The notes under the pieces: model-generated
Databases searched by the model: none
What the model was told of the DNA's origin: nothing
Seen by the model: the letters and a program-made list of their open reading frames with translations, nothing else
Made by a program: the position numbers and the translations under genes
Source of the DNA: Bacillota bacterium
Lineage (GTDB): Bacteria; Bacillota; Clostridia; Peptostreptococcales; Anaerovoracaceae
Reading direction: 5' to 3'
NCBI GenBank assembly: GCA_022793795.1
Contig: JAAWDM010000026.1
Span: 1-61,806, forward strand
DNA: 61,806 nucleotides
Shown: piece by piece, positions 25,434-33,891 of the stretch
Numbering within the stretch: position 1 is the first letter of the stretch
Layout: every line of letters begins with the position of its first letter

Positions 25434-26264
25434 TTATTTCAGCGGCGCCAATCCCAGAATTTCTCTAGCTTCTGCTGGTGTGGCAACTTCTCTGCCCAAA
25501 AGTTTTGCTAGTTCCACAACCTTGGCTACCATCTGGCCGTTGGACTCTGCCAGAACGCCTTTTTCCATGTACAGATTATCTTCAAATCCTACTCTTACAT
25601 GGCCGCCTAGGGAGATGGTTGCAGCGGCGATGTGCCATGCATTCTTGCCCAGGCCAGTTGCAGTCCAGGTGGAACCCTCTGGAATGGATTCTACCATGTA
25701 CACCAGGTCTCTGATAGTTGCAGTCATCTGCACGCCCAGCACGAAATCCCAGTGAATTGGCTTGGTCAGGTAACCCTTCTTATATGCTGTTTTCATCGCT
25801 ACATCGATCATACCCTTATCAAACACTTCGCACTCCGGCTTGATGCCTCTTTCCTGCATGATCTTAGCAAAATTGATAATCGTATTGTCTGTATTAACAA
25901 AGATTTCATCTCCGCCAAAGTTGCAGGTACCGCAGTCCAGCGTGGCCATTTCTGGTGTCGGAACCACGTCGGTGGAAGCCAGTCTTTCCAAGTCGGTCAT
26001 GCCTACAGCTCCACCGGTGGAAGGCTGAATAATCGCATCTGGACATTCCTTTCTGATGGCGTCGATGCACTCCTGGAATCTGCCGGTGTCCTGAGTCGGC
26101 GTACCGTCGTCCCATCTTACATGAAGATGAATCAAGGAAGCGCCTGCATCATAAGCAGACTTAGCTTCTCTTACGATTTCTTCCACTGTGTACGGAACAT
26201 TTGGATTCTGCTCCTTCGTTACTTCTGCACCACAAATACAGGCGCTGATAATCAATTTTTCCAT
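25434..26264 (-). CDS. kce: Beta-keto acid cleavage enzyme (BKACE, Kce-like)
   Basis: A 276-residue TIM-barrel enzyme of the DUF849/BKACE family. The founding member, Kce, splits 3-keto-5-aminohexanoate plus acetyl-CoA in lysine fermentation. The metal site is visible: Glu14 in CGAEVTK, His46 and His48 in IHLHVR, and Glu228 in GHVRVGFEDN. The length equals that of characterised Kce. No other lysine-fermentation gene (kamA, kamDE, kdd, kal) is present here, so the substrate could be another beta-keto acid; the symbol is given by resemblance. It is a single-gene unit with GAGGAGAAG upstream, behind the repeated promoter module shared with the sigma-54 regulator. Confidence 0.85.
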   Translation of the reverse strand: MEKLIISACICGAEVTKEQNPNVPYTVEEIVREAKSAYDAGASLIHLHVRWDDGTPTQDTGRFQECIDAIRKECPDAIIQPSTGGAVGMTDLERLASTDVVPTPEMATLDCGTCNFGGDEIFVNTDNTIINFAKIMQERGIKPECEVFDKGMIDVAMKTAYKKGYLTKPIHWDFVLGVQMTATIRDLVYMVESIPEGSTWTATGLGKNAWHIAAATISLGGHVRVGFEDNLYMEKGVLAESNGQMVAKVVELAKLLGREVATPAEAREILGLAPLK

Positions 26265-26401
26265 TTTCCACTTCTCCTCTTATCTCTTAATTCTCTAACT
26301 ATACCCTCGCTTGGCAAAGCCGTGTGTCTTTGAGGGTCGATTATCGTCATCTCTGAGCCTAACTTCATTAGATTTTGTCTCAAAAATAACATTCTTAACC
26401 T

Positions 26402-26430
26402 ATTATACCATGACGCCTCAAGTCTTTCAA
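26402..26430 (-). promoter_or_regulatory. kce promoter with CATGAC-N17-GTCATG operator
   Basis: On the minus strand TTGAAA (26430-26425), 17-base spacer, TATAAT (26407-26402). The palindrome CATGAC (26437-26432) and GTCATG (26414-26409) has the same 17-base gap as the copies at 9192 and 9302. Confidence 0.72.
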
Positions 26431-26540
26431 GGTCATGATTCAATGAACGCTATCTTACAGCGACGCCGGCGCACGCTCTGCCGCAGTAAGGTGCACATGG
26501 TTTTCGCGTTCATTATACCATCATAAGTCCCGATGTTCAA
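26402..26540. repeat. Second locus of the 110-bp promoter/palindrome repeat
   Basis: On the minus strand two TATAAT boxes (26517-26512 and 26407-26402) lie exactly 110 bases apart, as in the 9160-9417 array. The upstream one has TTGAAC with a 17-base spacer, and that part lies inside the 3' end of rapZ. The spacer right half is nearly the same as at 9269-9300 (GCGCCGGCGT, then AAG, then GTTCATTGAATCATGACC), while its outer arms are GAACGC/GCGTTC instead of GAACCC/GGGTTC. Confidence 0.82.
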
Positions 26541-27372
26541 GTGTAACCCGCCTGCCTTCTTCCCGAAAAATTCTCGCCATTTCATTGGCCACTGCCACAG
26601 AACGATGATGTCCCCCAGTGCAGCCAAAGGCAATACGCAGACTGTACTTTCCCTCTTTTATATAGCAAGGAATCATCTGTGCAAAAAGCTCGTGAATGGA
26701 CTCAATGAACTCGGTGGAAACCCGATGTTTCAGCACATACTGGGAAACCTTTTTATTATTTCCTGTCAGATTCTTTAGGCTGGGTACATAGTAAGGGTTG
26801 GGAATGAATCGCACATCCAGCACGATGTCCGCCTCCAAAGGGATTCCATGCTTATACCCAAAAGACATAATATCGATAATAAAGGATTCCGTCTCCTTTC
26901 CTTCGTTAAAGAGACTGTCCAGTTGGGCGTTAAATTCAGCCACCTTCAGGAAAGAGGTGTCGATAATGTAGGTAGCCTGACTACGAAGGCTGGCCAAGGC
27001 CTCCCTCTCCCTTAAAATGATTTCCTTAGAGATTGGGGACATGGACAGGGGATGGATTCTCCTGTTTTCCTTATATCTTCGTATCAGAGCTTCATCAGAA
27101 GCCTCAATGTATAGAATCTTAAAATCTACCGCCTCGTCCTGCTCAAGAGCTCCTGCAATATCTTTAATGCCACCCAAAAACTCTCCGCCCCGAATGTCGA
27201 TGACAAAGGCTGCCTTTTTAATTTCTTTATTGCCGCTTAAGGCCAAGTCGATAAAATTTTTTATCAAGGCAGGCGGCATATTGTCAATGCAATAGTAGTC
27301 CTTGTCCTCAAACCAGTCGGCCGCCTTGGTCTTTCCTGCCCCCGACAGCCCTGTAATGATTACAACCTCCAT
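26521..27372 (-). CDS. rapZ: RNase adapter / nucleotide-binding protein RapZ (YvcJ)
   Basis: A 283-residue P-loop protein. Walker A is GLSGAGKT at residues 8-15; DIRGGEF, the RRYKENRRIHPL segment and the C-terminal IAFGCTGGHHRSV are family hallmarks. In enteric bacteria RapZ controls glucosamine-6-phosphate synthase through small RNAs and senses GlcN6P; in Gram-positives YvcJ binds nucleotides and affects competence. The frame is open to 27504, but AAGGAGG seven bases before the ATG at 27372 fixes the start. It follows the PHP gene by 34 bases. Its usual companions yvcK and whiA are absent; the promoter repeat of kce overlaps its last codons. Confidence 0.94.
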   Translation of the reverse strand: MEVVIITGLSGAGKTKAADWFEDKDYYCIDNMPPALIKNFIDLALSGNKEIKKAAFVIDIRGGEFLGGIKDIAGALEQDEAVDFKILYIEASDEALIRRYKENRRIHPLSMSPISKEIILREREALASLRSQATYIIDTSFLKVAEFNAQLDSLFNEGKETESFIIDIMSFGYKHGIPLEADIVLDVRFIPNPYYVPSLKNLTGNNKKVSQYVLKHRVSTEFIESIHELFAQMIPCYIKEGKYSLRIAFGCTGGHHRSVAVANEMARIFREEGRRVTLEHRDL

Positions 27373-27406
27373 GTGTCCTCCTTGTCCATACGTACACCCA
27401 CAGTTT

Positions 27407-28144
27407 CTATCTCTTCTCGATGTTAACAATCCGCTCCGGCTCCAGCCCTGCCGCAAAGGCCCTTGCCAAAGAAGCCTGATAAGCGCCCACCGCCTCCGGT
27501 ACATGGGCGTCGCTGCCGATGATAAACTTTACATCATAGCGGGCAGCCACAGCGATTTCTTCTTGGGTCAAATGGGCATGTTTCATGTTGATTTCCATGA
27601 GCGTCCCTGTATCCGCACAGGCCTTGGCAATATCCTCTATATCAAAAGGTCCTTTGTCTCCCGGGTGGGTCAGCACATCGATGTGATTCTCATAAAGGGC
27701 GTTTAAAATCATGGCTGTATTTTTTACCTTTAGAGTGGAATCTCCCCCAAAGAACCCTGTGTGGGAATAGGTCCAGTTTGCCACGCAACCCGCCTGCCTG
27801 ATACCATAATGATATCCAGCCAGAATGATGTCAAACTGCTTCTTATCTTCCTCGGTTAAATCCAGATAAGGGCTTATCCGCACAGTGTTGGCCTCGATAC
27901 CCAGCAAAATCTTCACGTCAGGGTACAGAGGCTGTAACCTGGTAATCTCCTGCCTGATTTCTCCCACCTTAGCCATATCGAATCCATAGGTTAGATGACC
28001 TGGCCCATGGTCAGTGATGGCGATGGAGGAAAGCCCCTTGGTTGCTGCCACCCGGACGTTTTCCTCTATGGTCCCCTTTCCATGAGAGTAAACGGTATGG
28101 GTATGATGGTCATAGACCATTCTGTAATCTTCCACTTTAGCCAA
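27407..28144 (-). CDS. PHP-domain phosphoesterase (YcdX-like)
   Basis: A 245-residue metal-dependent phosphoesterase with a PHP fold. Metal-binding motifs visible are DHHTHTVYSHG (residues 11-21), ITDHGPGH near 43, GIEANT near 82, EINMKHAH near 187 and SDAHVPE near 210. Related proteins hydrolyse small phosphate esters; the substrate here is unknown. The start is a TTG at 28144 with GGAGGTG seven bases upstream, overlapping the murB stop by 8 bases. The murB-PHP-rapZ order recurs in Clostridia, suggesting a cell-wall-related phosphometabolite. Confidence 0.85.
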   Translation of the reverse strand: MAKVEDYRMVYDHHTHTVYSHGKGTIEENVRVAATKGLSSIAITDHGPGHLTYGFDMAKVGEIRQEITRLQPLYPDVKILLGIEANTVRISPYLDLTEEDKKQFDIILAGYHYGIRQAGCVANWTYSHTGFFGGDSTLKVKNTAMILNALYENHIDVLTHPGDKGPFDIEDIAKACADTGTLMEINMKHAHLTQEEIAVAARYDVKFIIGSDAHVPEAVGAYQASLARAFAAGLEPERIVNIEKR

Positions 28145-29105
28145 CGATACGCACCTCCGGTTCCAGTTTTACACCGAATCGGTCATAGACCGTATTTTGT
28201 ACCAAAGTGATTACATCTAAAATATCGGTGGCCGTAGCTCCCCCTCTGTTGATGACAAATCCGCTGTGAAGGGTGGACACCTGTGCGCCGCCTACGGACA
28301 CTCCCTTTAGGTCCGCATCTTCAATGAGTTTCCCCGCAAAATATCCCTCCGGCCTTTTAAATGTGCTTCCTGCGCTTGGATACTGCACCGGCTGCTTGCT
28401 GTTTCTCTTTTCGGCCAGTTCTTTCATTTTGACGCTAATCTCCTGATGATTTCCTCTCTGAAGCCTAAGCATAACCCCTGTTATAATGTCGCCGCTTTCC
28501 ATAAGAACGCTATGCCGGTAGGAAAGTTCCAGTTCCTCTGCCGTAAATATTTTCTCAATGCTGCCGTCTCTGGATACGCCGTGGGCGCAGACTAAGATAT
28601 CTTTCATTTCTCCGCCATAGGCCCCTGCATTCATAAAGGCGGCGCCGCCCACACTGCCAGGAATCCCGCTGGCAAACTCAAATCCGGTTAGATTTTCCCG
28701 CAACAAAAATTTTGCCAAGGAGGACATGAGCATGGCAGCCCCACTAAACACCAATACAGGCGTCTCCTCATCCGACGATTGTCCAGCCATAGTCGGTATC
28801 ACTGACATCTGGTTAAAATAGTCTCCAAGCTGAATCACAATCCCATCATAGCCAGAGTCCTTAAATAATGTATTGGAGCCGTTTCCAAGGACCATAGAGG
28901 ATACGCCCGCCTGATTCACCATGGCAAGGGCCAATTTCAAATCCTCCATGCTCTCCGCCCGAACCAGGGCCGCAGCATTACCGCCAGCTCGAAAGGACGT
29001 ATACTGAGACATTGGTACATCGAAGAGCACCTGACTATTCTTCTTCCGCTCCGCGAAGGCTTTCTCCATCTCCTCCGCCACCCATATTGCATCTCTCTTT
29101 TCCAA
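28137..29105 (-). CDS. murB: UDP-N-acetylenolpyruvoylglucosamine reductase
   Basis: MurB reduces UDP-GlcNAc-enolpyruvate to UDP-MurNAc, an essential peptidoglycan step, using FAD and NADPH. Motifs: SFRAGGNAAALV (residue about 36), LGNGSNTLF (about 78), the FAD-loop GIPGSVGGAAFMNAGAYGGE (about 148-167), and the catalytic Ser in PSAGSTFKRP (about 243). At 322 residues it is of normal size. The TTG start at 29105 has a perfect AAGGAGG six bases upstream and lies inside the end of the AI-2E-family gene (71-base overlap); an ATG at 29069 is the alternative. Confidence 0.94.
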   Translation of the reverse strand: MEKRDAIWVAEEMEKAFAERKKNSQVLFDVPMSQYTSFRAGGNAAALVRAESMEDLKLALAMVNQAGVSSMVLGNGSNTLFKDSGYDGIVIQLGDYFNQMSVIPTMAGQSSDEETPVLVFSGAAMLMSSLAKFLLRENLTGFEFASGIPGSVGGAAFMNAGAYGGEMKDILVCAHGVSRDGSIEKIFTAEELELSYRHSVLMESGDIITGVMLRLQRGNHQEISVKMKELAEKRNSKQPVQYPSAGSTFKRPEGYFAGKLIEDADLKGVSVGGAQVSTLHSGFVINRGGATATDILDVITLVQNTVYDRFGVKLEPEVRIVG

Positions 29106-30330
29106 AGATATCCTCCTTATTGATATTAAACTTCTCTAGTTCCTCGTAAGCCGCCGTATCTGTCTGCATACCCTTCCTTGCCAATCTGTCATTGATAAAC
29201 CGAGCCAAATACACGTATATAATAGCAAAGACCGGCACGCCTAAAATCATACCGATAAATCCAAATAGGCCGCCGCCCACAATGATGGCAAACATAACCC
29301 AAAAACTGGCCAGTCCCGTGGTATCTCCTAAAATCTTCGGCCCGATAATATTGCCATCCACCTGCTGCAAAATCAGCACCATAATACCGAACTTCAGCGC
29401 TTCAATCGGATCGATGATGAGAAGCAGCACCGCCGACGGAATGGCGCCGATAAAAGGCCCGAAAAACGGAATCACATTGGTGATTCCCACGATGAAGCTG
29501 ATTAAGGTAGCCATCGGCAATCCCATAATATTCATCACCACGAAACATATGATTCCAATGATAATGGAATCAATGATTTTTCCATTGATAAACCCGCCGA
29601 AGGTCTGATTGGAAAGCCTCCCAAGCTCAAAGATTTCACCCGCCCATTTTGGCTTACATACCGCCAGAATAAACTTTCTTGCCTGAGCCTGAAAAAGTTC
29701 TTTACTGTTGAGAATATATACGCAAATGATAATGGCGATGAACACATTAAGAACCCCGCGGAAGGTTCCCATAATGCCTACAGAAACACCGCTTAAGACC
29801 ACTTCCGCCGCCGGCTGCACCTGACTTTGGAACCAATCTACCAGTTTATCGGTCAGAGTTTTCAAATTGTCCTGTAGGAGTTCTACCAGTTCAGGGTTTT
29901 CCTTGATATGGCGGACAAACCATTGGTTAATACGAGAGGCTGTATTAGGCAAGTCGGAAATAATTCCCACAATACTTTCCACTAAATCCGGAATCACCAG
30001 AACGAAAAATCCGCAGATAATGGTAATCATCATCCCAAGGGCCGCCACTGTTCCCACAAACCGAGCGATTCGATAGGATCTTACCTTTCGTGAAAGCCTG
30101 CCCTCCAATCCATGATAAACGTGACGCACCGTCCAGTTATAGATGGGACACAACAAATAGGCCATGATGATGCCCACATAAAAGGGCGTCAAAATTCCAT
30201 TGATGGCGGATATGCCCCTGCCAATGCTTCCTGTATTATGTATAATATAGTAAGATAGGATCAATGCCAGTCCCACGAGAAACAACATGAGACCTTCTCT
30301 CACATATTTGCTTTTTACTTTTAATTTCAT
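29035..30330 (-). CDS. AI-2E-family (PerM/YdbI-type) membrane transporter
   Basis: A 431-residue protein with about eight membrane helices and the large central extracytoplasmic loop typical of this family. Landmarks are GIMAYLLCPIYN near 56, GKIIDSIIIGIICFVVM, GMTNVIPFFGP-like sequence (here GITNVIPFFGPFIGA) and GGLFGFIGMILGVPVFA. Members export varied molecules (autoinducer-2, Na+/H+ exchange in some), so the substrate is open. The Gly-rich tail after residue 415 overlaps the murB start. GAGGGGAGAG precedes the ATG. Confidence 0.87.
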   Translation of the reverse strand: MKLKVKSKYVREGLMLFLVGLALILSYYIIHNTGSIGRGISAINGILTPFYVGIIMAYLLCPIYNWTVRHVYHGLEGRLSRKVRSYRIARFVGTVAALGMMITIICGFFVLVIPDLVESIVGIISDLPNTASRINQWFVRHIKENPELVELLQDNLKTLTDKLVDWFQSQVQPAAEVVLSGVSVGIMGTFRGVLNVFIAIIICVYILNSKELFQAQARKFILAVCKPKWAGEIFELGRLSNQTFGGFINGKIIDSIIIGIICFVVMNIMGLPMATLISFIVGITNVIPFFGPFIGAIPSAVLLLIIDPIEALKFGIMVLILQQVDGNIIGPKILGDTTGLASFWVMFAIIVGGGLFGFIGMILGVPVFAIIYVYLARFINDRLARKGMQTDTAAYEELEKFNINKEDIFGKERCNMGGGGDGESLRGAEEE

Positions 30331-30370
30331 AAATCTCTCCCCTCTTGGTCATTATCCCAATCCCTGTCAT

Positions 30371-31090
30371 CTATTTTTCTGCTTCCGTCAACTGCATCAT
30401 CAGTGTAAGGCGGTGCAAAACCCCTTCTGCCAATGCGTTGCTCAAGGCCTCCGAATCGCCTTTTTTTAAATAGGTCATAATGGCTTCATTATACGTCTGC
30501 TCGGACATGGACAATGGCGCCATTGGATATCCATACCCTATCAGGTAATAATACATAAGCGCCCGGGCCAGCAGCTGATTTCCCTCTTTATAGGGATAGA
30601 TTTCCAGCAACCGATTGTGAAGTCTTGCTGCCTTTGTAAAGGGATTTTCTCCCAGTTCCTCCCGCACTGCAAAGCGTATCAGCGACTCCATGGCCTTCGG
30701 TATATCCGCTGGCATCATGGGGTTATGGTCATATTCCAAAAGTATGGGATTGGTCTTTCTGAATTGATCTTTGCTCTCCGTGATGATTCGGTGCATATCC
30801 TGCAAAACATTCATACTCACCGTGGTTCCCATGTCAGTCAGATGATAGATGTACTCCCGCAACGTGCCCATTCTCTCAATAAGCAGATGTTCATCTACCG
30901 TGGCTCCTAAAATATAGCCGCCCTCTAAAACGGTGTCAATGTTTTCCCTAGAGAGACCGCTGCCAAAAAGGCGCAGATTCATATACACCCATTCTCTATT
31001 TTCCAGTTGCCTAAGGTATGCCTTTACCTCTGGAGAAAATGGAGCGCGGTTTCTGAGGATTACCATCTTTTTCTTGATTTCACGTAACAT
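30371..31090 (-). CDS. Fic-fold protein with degenerate active-site motif
   Basis: A 239-residue protein with the helical Fic arrangement. The canonical AMP-transfer motif is HxFx(D/E)GNGRxxR. At residues 165-176 this protein has YPYKEGNQLLAR: the catalytic His is Tyr165, Phe is Tyr167, and the GNGR glycine and arginine are Gln172 and Leu173, while Gly170-Asn171 and the last Arg176 remain. AMPylation by the standard mechanism is therefore unlikely. It could be a binding or regulatory relic, or use another chemistry, as some Fic relatives do. The ATG has AGGTGGG upstream; it precedes the AI-2E-family gene by 40 bases. Confidence 0.65.
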   Translation of the reverse strand: MLREIKKKMVILRNRAPFSPEVKAYLRQLENREWVYMNLRLFGSGLSRENIDTVLEGGYILGATVDEHLLIERMGTLREYIYHLTDMGTTVSMNVLQDMHRIITESKDQFRKTNPILLEYDHNPMMPADIPKAMESLIRFAVREELGENPFTKAARLHNRLLEIYPYKEGNQLLARALMYYYLIGYGYPMAPLSMSEQTYNEAIMTYLKKGDSEALSNALAEGVLHRLTLMMQLTEAEK

Positions 31091-31206
31091 CCGCCCACCT
31101 GCCTCTATACCTACCTGTAATTATTCCTTGTTTCTTCCTATTTTATCATACAATTCTTGTTTTTTCTATGGTATACTTATAAGGAAAGTGAGGATTTCTA
31201 AATAAA

Positions 31207-31797
31207 ATGCAAATATTGGTCTTTAGCGATACCCACGGTAGTATCAACCGTGGAATTCAAGTCTATAATAAATTAAGAAAGAGTCAACCAGTGGACTTAA
31301 TCATCCATTGTGGCGACTACTATAAGGATGCCATTGAAATGGGGCAGAAAACCGGCGTGCCTGTTGTCTGGGTCAAAGGGAACAGCGACGGCGCTTTCAG
31401 CGATGACGACTACGCCATTGTGGAAACCGAATACGGCAACCTACTCGTCACCCATGGCCATATGCAACGGGTAAATTTCAGTCAGCAGACCCTGTTTTAT
31501 ACTGCCCAGGAAAAAGGTTGTTGCGCCGCCATATATGGTCATACGCACCACGCTGCTTTCACCCAGGTAGACGGCGTCTATCTGCTGAATCCTGGCAGTC
31601 TAACCCAGCCCAGAGACGGTTCCGGCGGTACCTTCGGTATCATCTCCACAGAAGTGGAATATTTTCACGGCCATATTTATCGTTATGCGGACTTCATGGC
31701 AGATGACAGCAGAGGCGGCCCGGCAAGCGGCAAAAGCAGGCCCAAGGTTCAGGGCGGCTATTTAAGAAACCTTTTAAACTATAGCGACAGATTTTAG
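31207..31797 (+). CDS. YfcE/MJ0936-family metallophosphoesterase
   Basis: A 196-residue calcineurin-like phosphodiesterase. The dinuclear metal motifs are all present: FSDTHGS (6-12), HCGDYY (about 36), WVKGNSD (about 56), THGHM (about 82) and YGHTHHA (about 106). The family hydrolyses phosphodiesters and possibly cyclic nucleotides in vitro; the physiological substrate is unknown. The C-terminal 30 residues are a basic tail. It starts a plus-strand group with dsdA (17 bases further), the thioesterase and the ArsR gene. AAGTGAGG precedes the ATG. Confidence 0.86.
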   Translation: MQILVFSDTHGSINRGIQVYNKLRKSQPVDLIIHCGDYYKDAIEMGQKTGVPVVWVKGNSDGAFSDDDYAIVETEYGNLLVTHGHMQRVNFSQQTLFYTAQEKGCCAAIYGHTHHAAFTQVDGVYLLNPGSLTQPRDGSGGTFGIISTEVEYFHGHIYRYADFMADDSRGGPASGKSRPKVQGGYLRNLLNYSDRF

Positions 31798-31814
31798 TAG
31801 GAAGGAGATTCTCT

Positions 31815-33131
31815 ATGGATATCAAAAAACTGATGGTAACCCATCCACCGGTAGGCGAGATGGCAGCATATAAAGAAATCTATTGGATCAATCCCAACTT
31901 AGGTAAGGCAAAAGAAGTTTCCTTTACCATGGCTGACATTGACGATGCAGAAGACAGGCTGGCACGTTTTGCACCGTATATCGCCTGCGCCTTTCCTGAA
32001 ACCGCCCCTGAAGGCGGCATCATCGAATCTACCCTTACAGAGATTCCCCATATGAAAGCTGCTTTAGCCGAAAACCGTGGTGAAATAGACGGTAGGCTGT
32101 TTCTCAAGTGCGATAGCCATCTGCCGGTTTCCGGTTCCATCAAAGCCCGCGGCGGTATCTATGAAGTATTGAAATTCGCTGAAAAGGTGGCCATGGATGC
32201 AGGGATGCTTACAGAGCAGGACGATTACAGCATTTTGACCCAGCCCGAATTTTTAAATTTGTTCAGTCAGTATTCGGTGGCGGTAGGTTCTACTGGCAAT
32301 CTGGGTCTTTCCATCGGTATCATCAGCGCCAAGCTGGGGTTCCAAGTCACTGTCCATATGTCGTCGGATGCCCGCCAGTGGAAAAAGGACTTGCTCCGCT
32401 CCAAAGGCGTTACGGTCATAGAATATCCTGACGATTACCAGAAAGCTGTGGCAGAAGGCCGTAAAGAGGCAGCTTCCAATCCTCGCTGCCATTTCGTGGA
32501 TGATGAAAACTCCGCCGACCTGTTTTTGGGTTATGCAGTGGCAGCCAAACGCTTGGGCGCCCAACTGGCTAAAAATCAAATCATAGTGGATGACTCCCAT
32601 CCTCTGTTTGTATATATTCCTTGTGGTGTAGGCGGCGCGCCAGGCGGCGTAGCCTTTGGGTTGAAGCTACTCTACGGCCATAACGTTCACATATTTTTTG
32701 CAGAACCTACCCATGCCCCATGTATGACCCTCAGCATGATAACTGGTCTTAGGAACAAAATTGCGGTTTCTGACATCGGTCTGGATGGAAAGACCGATGC
32801 TGATGGTTTGGCAGTAGGACGGGCCTCTGGTCTGGTCAGCGGCATCATGGAAACTCTGCTCAGCGGCTGCTATACCATCCAGGACGAAGGGCTCTATCCG
32901 CTTCTTGCCAGCTTGGCTGACCGGGAAAACATCTATATCGAGCCCTCTTCCTGCGCCAGCTTCATAGGCCCATCTCTGGTCTGCAGGGATGAAAACTGGC
33001 TTAAGCAACAAGGGCTTATGAATAAAATGCAACATGCATCTCACATTCTCTGGGCTACCGGTGGTAAAATGGTTCCAGAAAAGGAGATGCACAGTTATTA
33101 TCTGCGAGGAAAAAATAAGAAAAGAGGGTGA
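31815..33131 (+). CDS. dsdA: D-serine ammonia-lyase
   Basis: DsdA, a PLP enzyme converting D-serine (also D-threonine slowly) to pyruvate and ammonia, used for detoxification or as fuel. The PLP lysine is Lys110 in SGSIKARGG. The phosphate-binding [10 protein letters not shown] loop lies near 165, and the Gly-rich [19 protein letters not shown] near 267. The length of 438 residues is normal for DsdA. AAGGAG lies nine bases upstream. It is followed within 3-4 bases by the thioesterase and zinc-sensor genes. In amino-acid fermenters this would supply pyruvate directly. Confidence 0.94.
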   Translation: MDIKKLMVTHPPVGEMAAYKEIYWINPNLGKAKEVSFTMADIDDAEDRLARFAPYIACAFPETAPEGGIIESTLTEIPHMKAALAENRGEIDGRLFLKCDSHLPVSGSIKARGGIYEVLKFAEKVAMDAGMLTEQDDYSILTQPEFLNLFSQYSVAVGSTGNLGLSIGIISAKLGFQVTVHMSSDARQWKKDLLRSKGVTVIEYPDDYQKAVAEGRKEAASNPRCHFVDDENSADLFLGYAVAAKRLGAQLAKNQIIVDDSHPLFVYIPCGVGGAPGGVAFGLKLLYGHNVHIFFAEPTHAPCMTLSMITGLRNKIAVSDIGLDGKTDADGLAVGRASGLVSGIMETLLSGCYTIQDEGLYPLLASLADRENIYIEPSSCASFIGPSLVCRDENWLKQQGLMNKMQHASHILWATGGKMVPEKEMHSYYLRGKNKKRG

Positions 33132-33134
33132 AGT

Positions 33135-33572
33135 ATGACAACACAAGAAATTCAATCCATATTTGAGGACTATCTTACGGATGACCTGACCCGTCAGGCT
33201 CACTCTGTCAATGGCATGATGGCGCCCTCTTTTGTATCCGCTGATCCTGATACCATGACTGCCACTTTGCAATTTACCGTCCTGCCATGGGAGTCCAACC
33301 GCACCGGCGGTCTCCATGGCGGTATTATAGGCGCCATGCTGGATCACACCTGCGGACTAATTGTTTCCTGTTTTTTAGGTCACTGGGCGCCTACCATGAA
33401 CCTGAATGTGGAATACATCCGGCCGGTGGCTCCTGGCGATTCCCTACTGGCTACCGCTCACATTATATCTATGGGCAGACACATTATCCGTGTAAACGGC
33501 GCCTTATGTCAGCAGGCCAGCGGCAAACTGGTGGCTTCCTGCACAGCTACATTTTTCAACAAGGAGGATTAG
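33135..33572 (+). CDS. PaaI-type hotdog thioesterase
   Basis: A 145-residue single-hotdog protein of the acyl-CoA thioesterase/PaaI family. Family landmarks are NRTGGLHGGIIGAMLDHTCG at about residues 55-74 (HGG motif with the Asp in the long helix) and NLNVEYIRPVAPGD near 95. It probably cleaves small acyl- or aryl-CoA esters; the substrate is not deducible. It starts 3 bases after the dsdA stop with AGAGGGTG upstream. Confidence 0.87.
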   Translation: MTTQEIQSIFEDYLTDDLTRQAHSVNGMMAPSFVSADPDTMTATLQFTVLPWESNRTGGLHGGIIGAMLDHTCGLIVSCFLGHWAPTMNLNVEYIRPVAPGDSLLATAHIISMGRHIIRVNGALCQQASGKLVASCTATFFNKED

Positions 33573-33576
33573 CCCC

Positions 33577-33891
33577 ATGTATTCACTATCAAAAGCCTTG
33601 ATTCCTCGGGCCGCCAATTTTTTCAAAGTGGTCGGCGATGAAACCCGAATGAAAATACTTTGCACCGTGGCCCAGGAGGAGCTCTGTGTCAACGATATCG
33701 CCCAGGCTGTGGAGATGACCAAATCTGCGGTCTCCCATCAGTTAAAGCTGCTGAAAGACGAGGGCCTGGTCAAATCTCGCCGGGATGGTAAAAACATGTA
33801 TTACTCCTTAGACGACCAACATGTGGTAGATATTTTGGATATCGCATTTACCCATATTGCTCATAAAAATCATACAAAACTTGAGCCATAA
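33577..33891 (+). CDS. ArsR-family zinc sensor (CzrA-like alpha5 site)
   Basis: A 104-residue winged-helix repressor. The recognition helix is TKSAVSHQLKLLKDEGLV (48-65). The C-terminal helix holds Asp80, His82, His93 and His96, with exactly the D-x-H-x10-H-x2-H spacing of the alpha5 zinc site of CzrA/SmtB-type sensors, so a Zn(II)- or Co(II)-released repressor is likely. Cys37 lies in the ELCVND helix but the CVC arsenic/cadmium motif is missing. No metal transporter is adjacent; it follows the thioesterase by 4 bases. Its 3' end overlaps the convergent gene at 33848 by 44 bases. Confidence 0.85.
   Translation: MYSLSKALIPRAANFFKVVGDETRMKILCTVAQEELCVNDIAQAVEMTKSAVSHQLKLLKDEGLVKSRRDGKNMYYSLDDQHVVDILDIAFTHIAHKNHTKLEP

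Noticed and set aside
25434..26264. Complete lysine-fermentation cluster around kce
   Set aside because: Only the BKACE enzyme is present; none of kamA, kamDE, kdd or kal lies in the window, so the pathway cannot be claimed.
31207..33891. D-serine dehydratase operon as a zinc-resistance operon
   Set aside because: No efflux pump or metallochaperone is present; only the repressor looks zinc-related.
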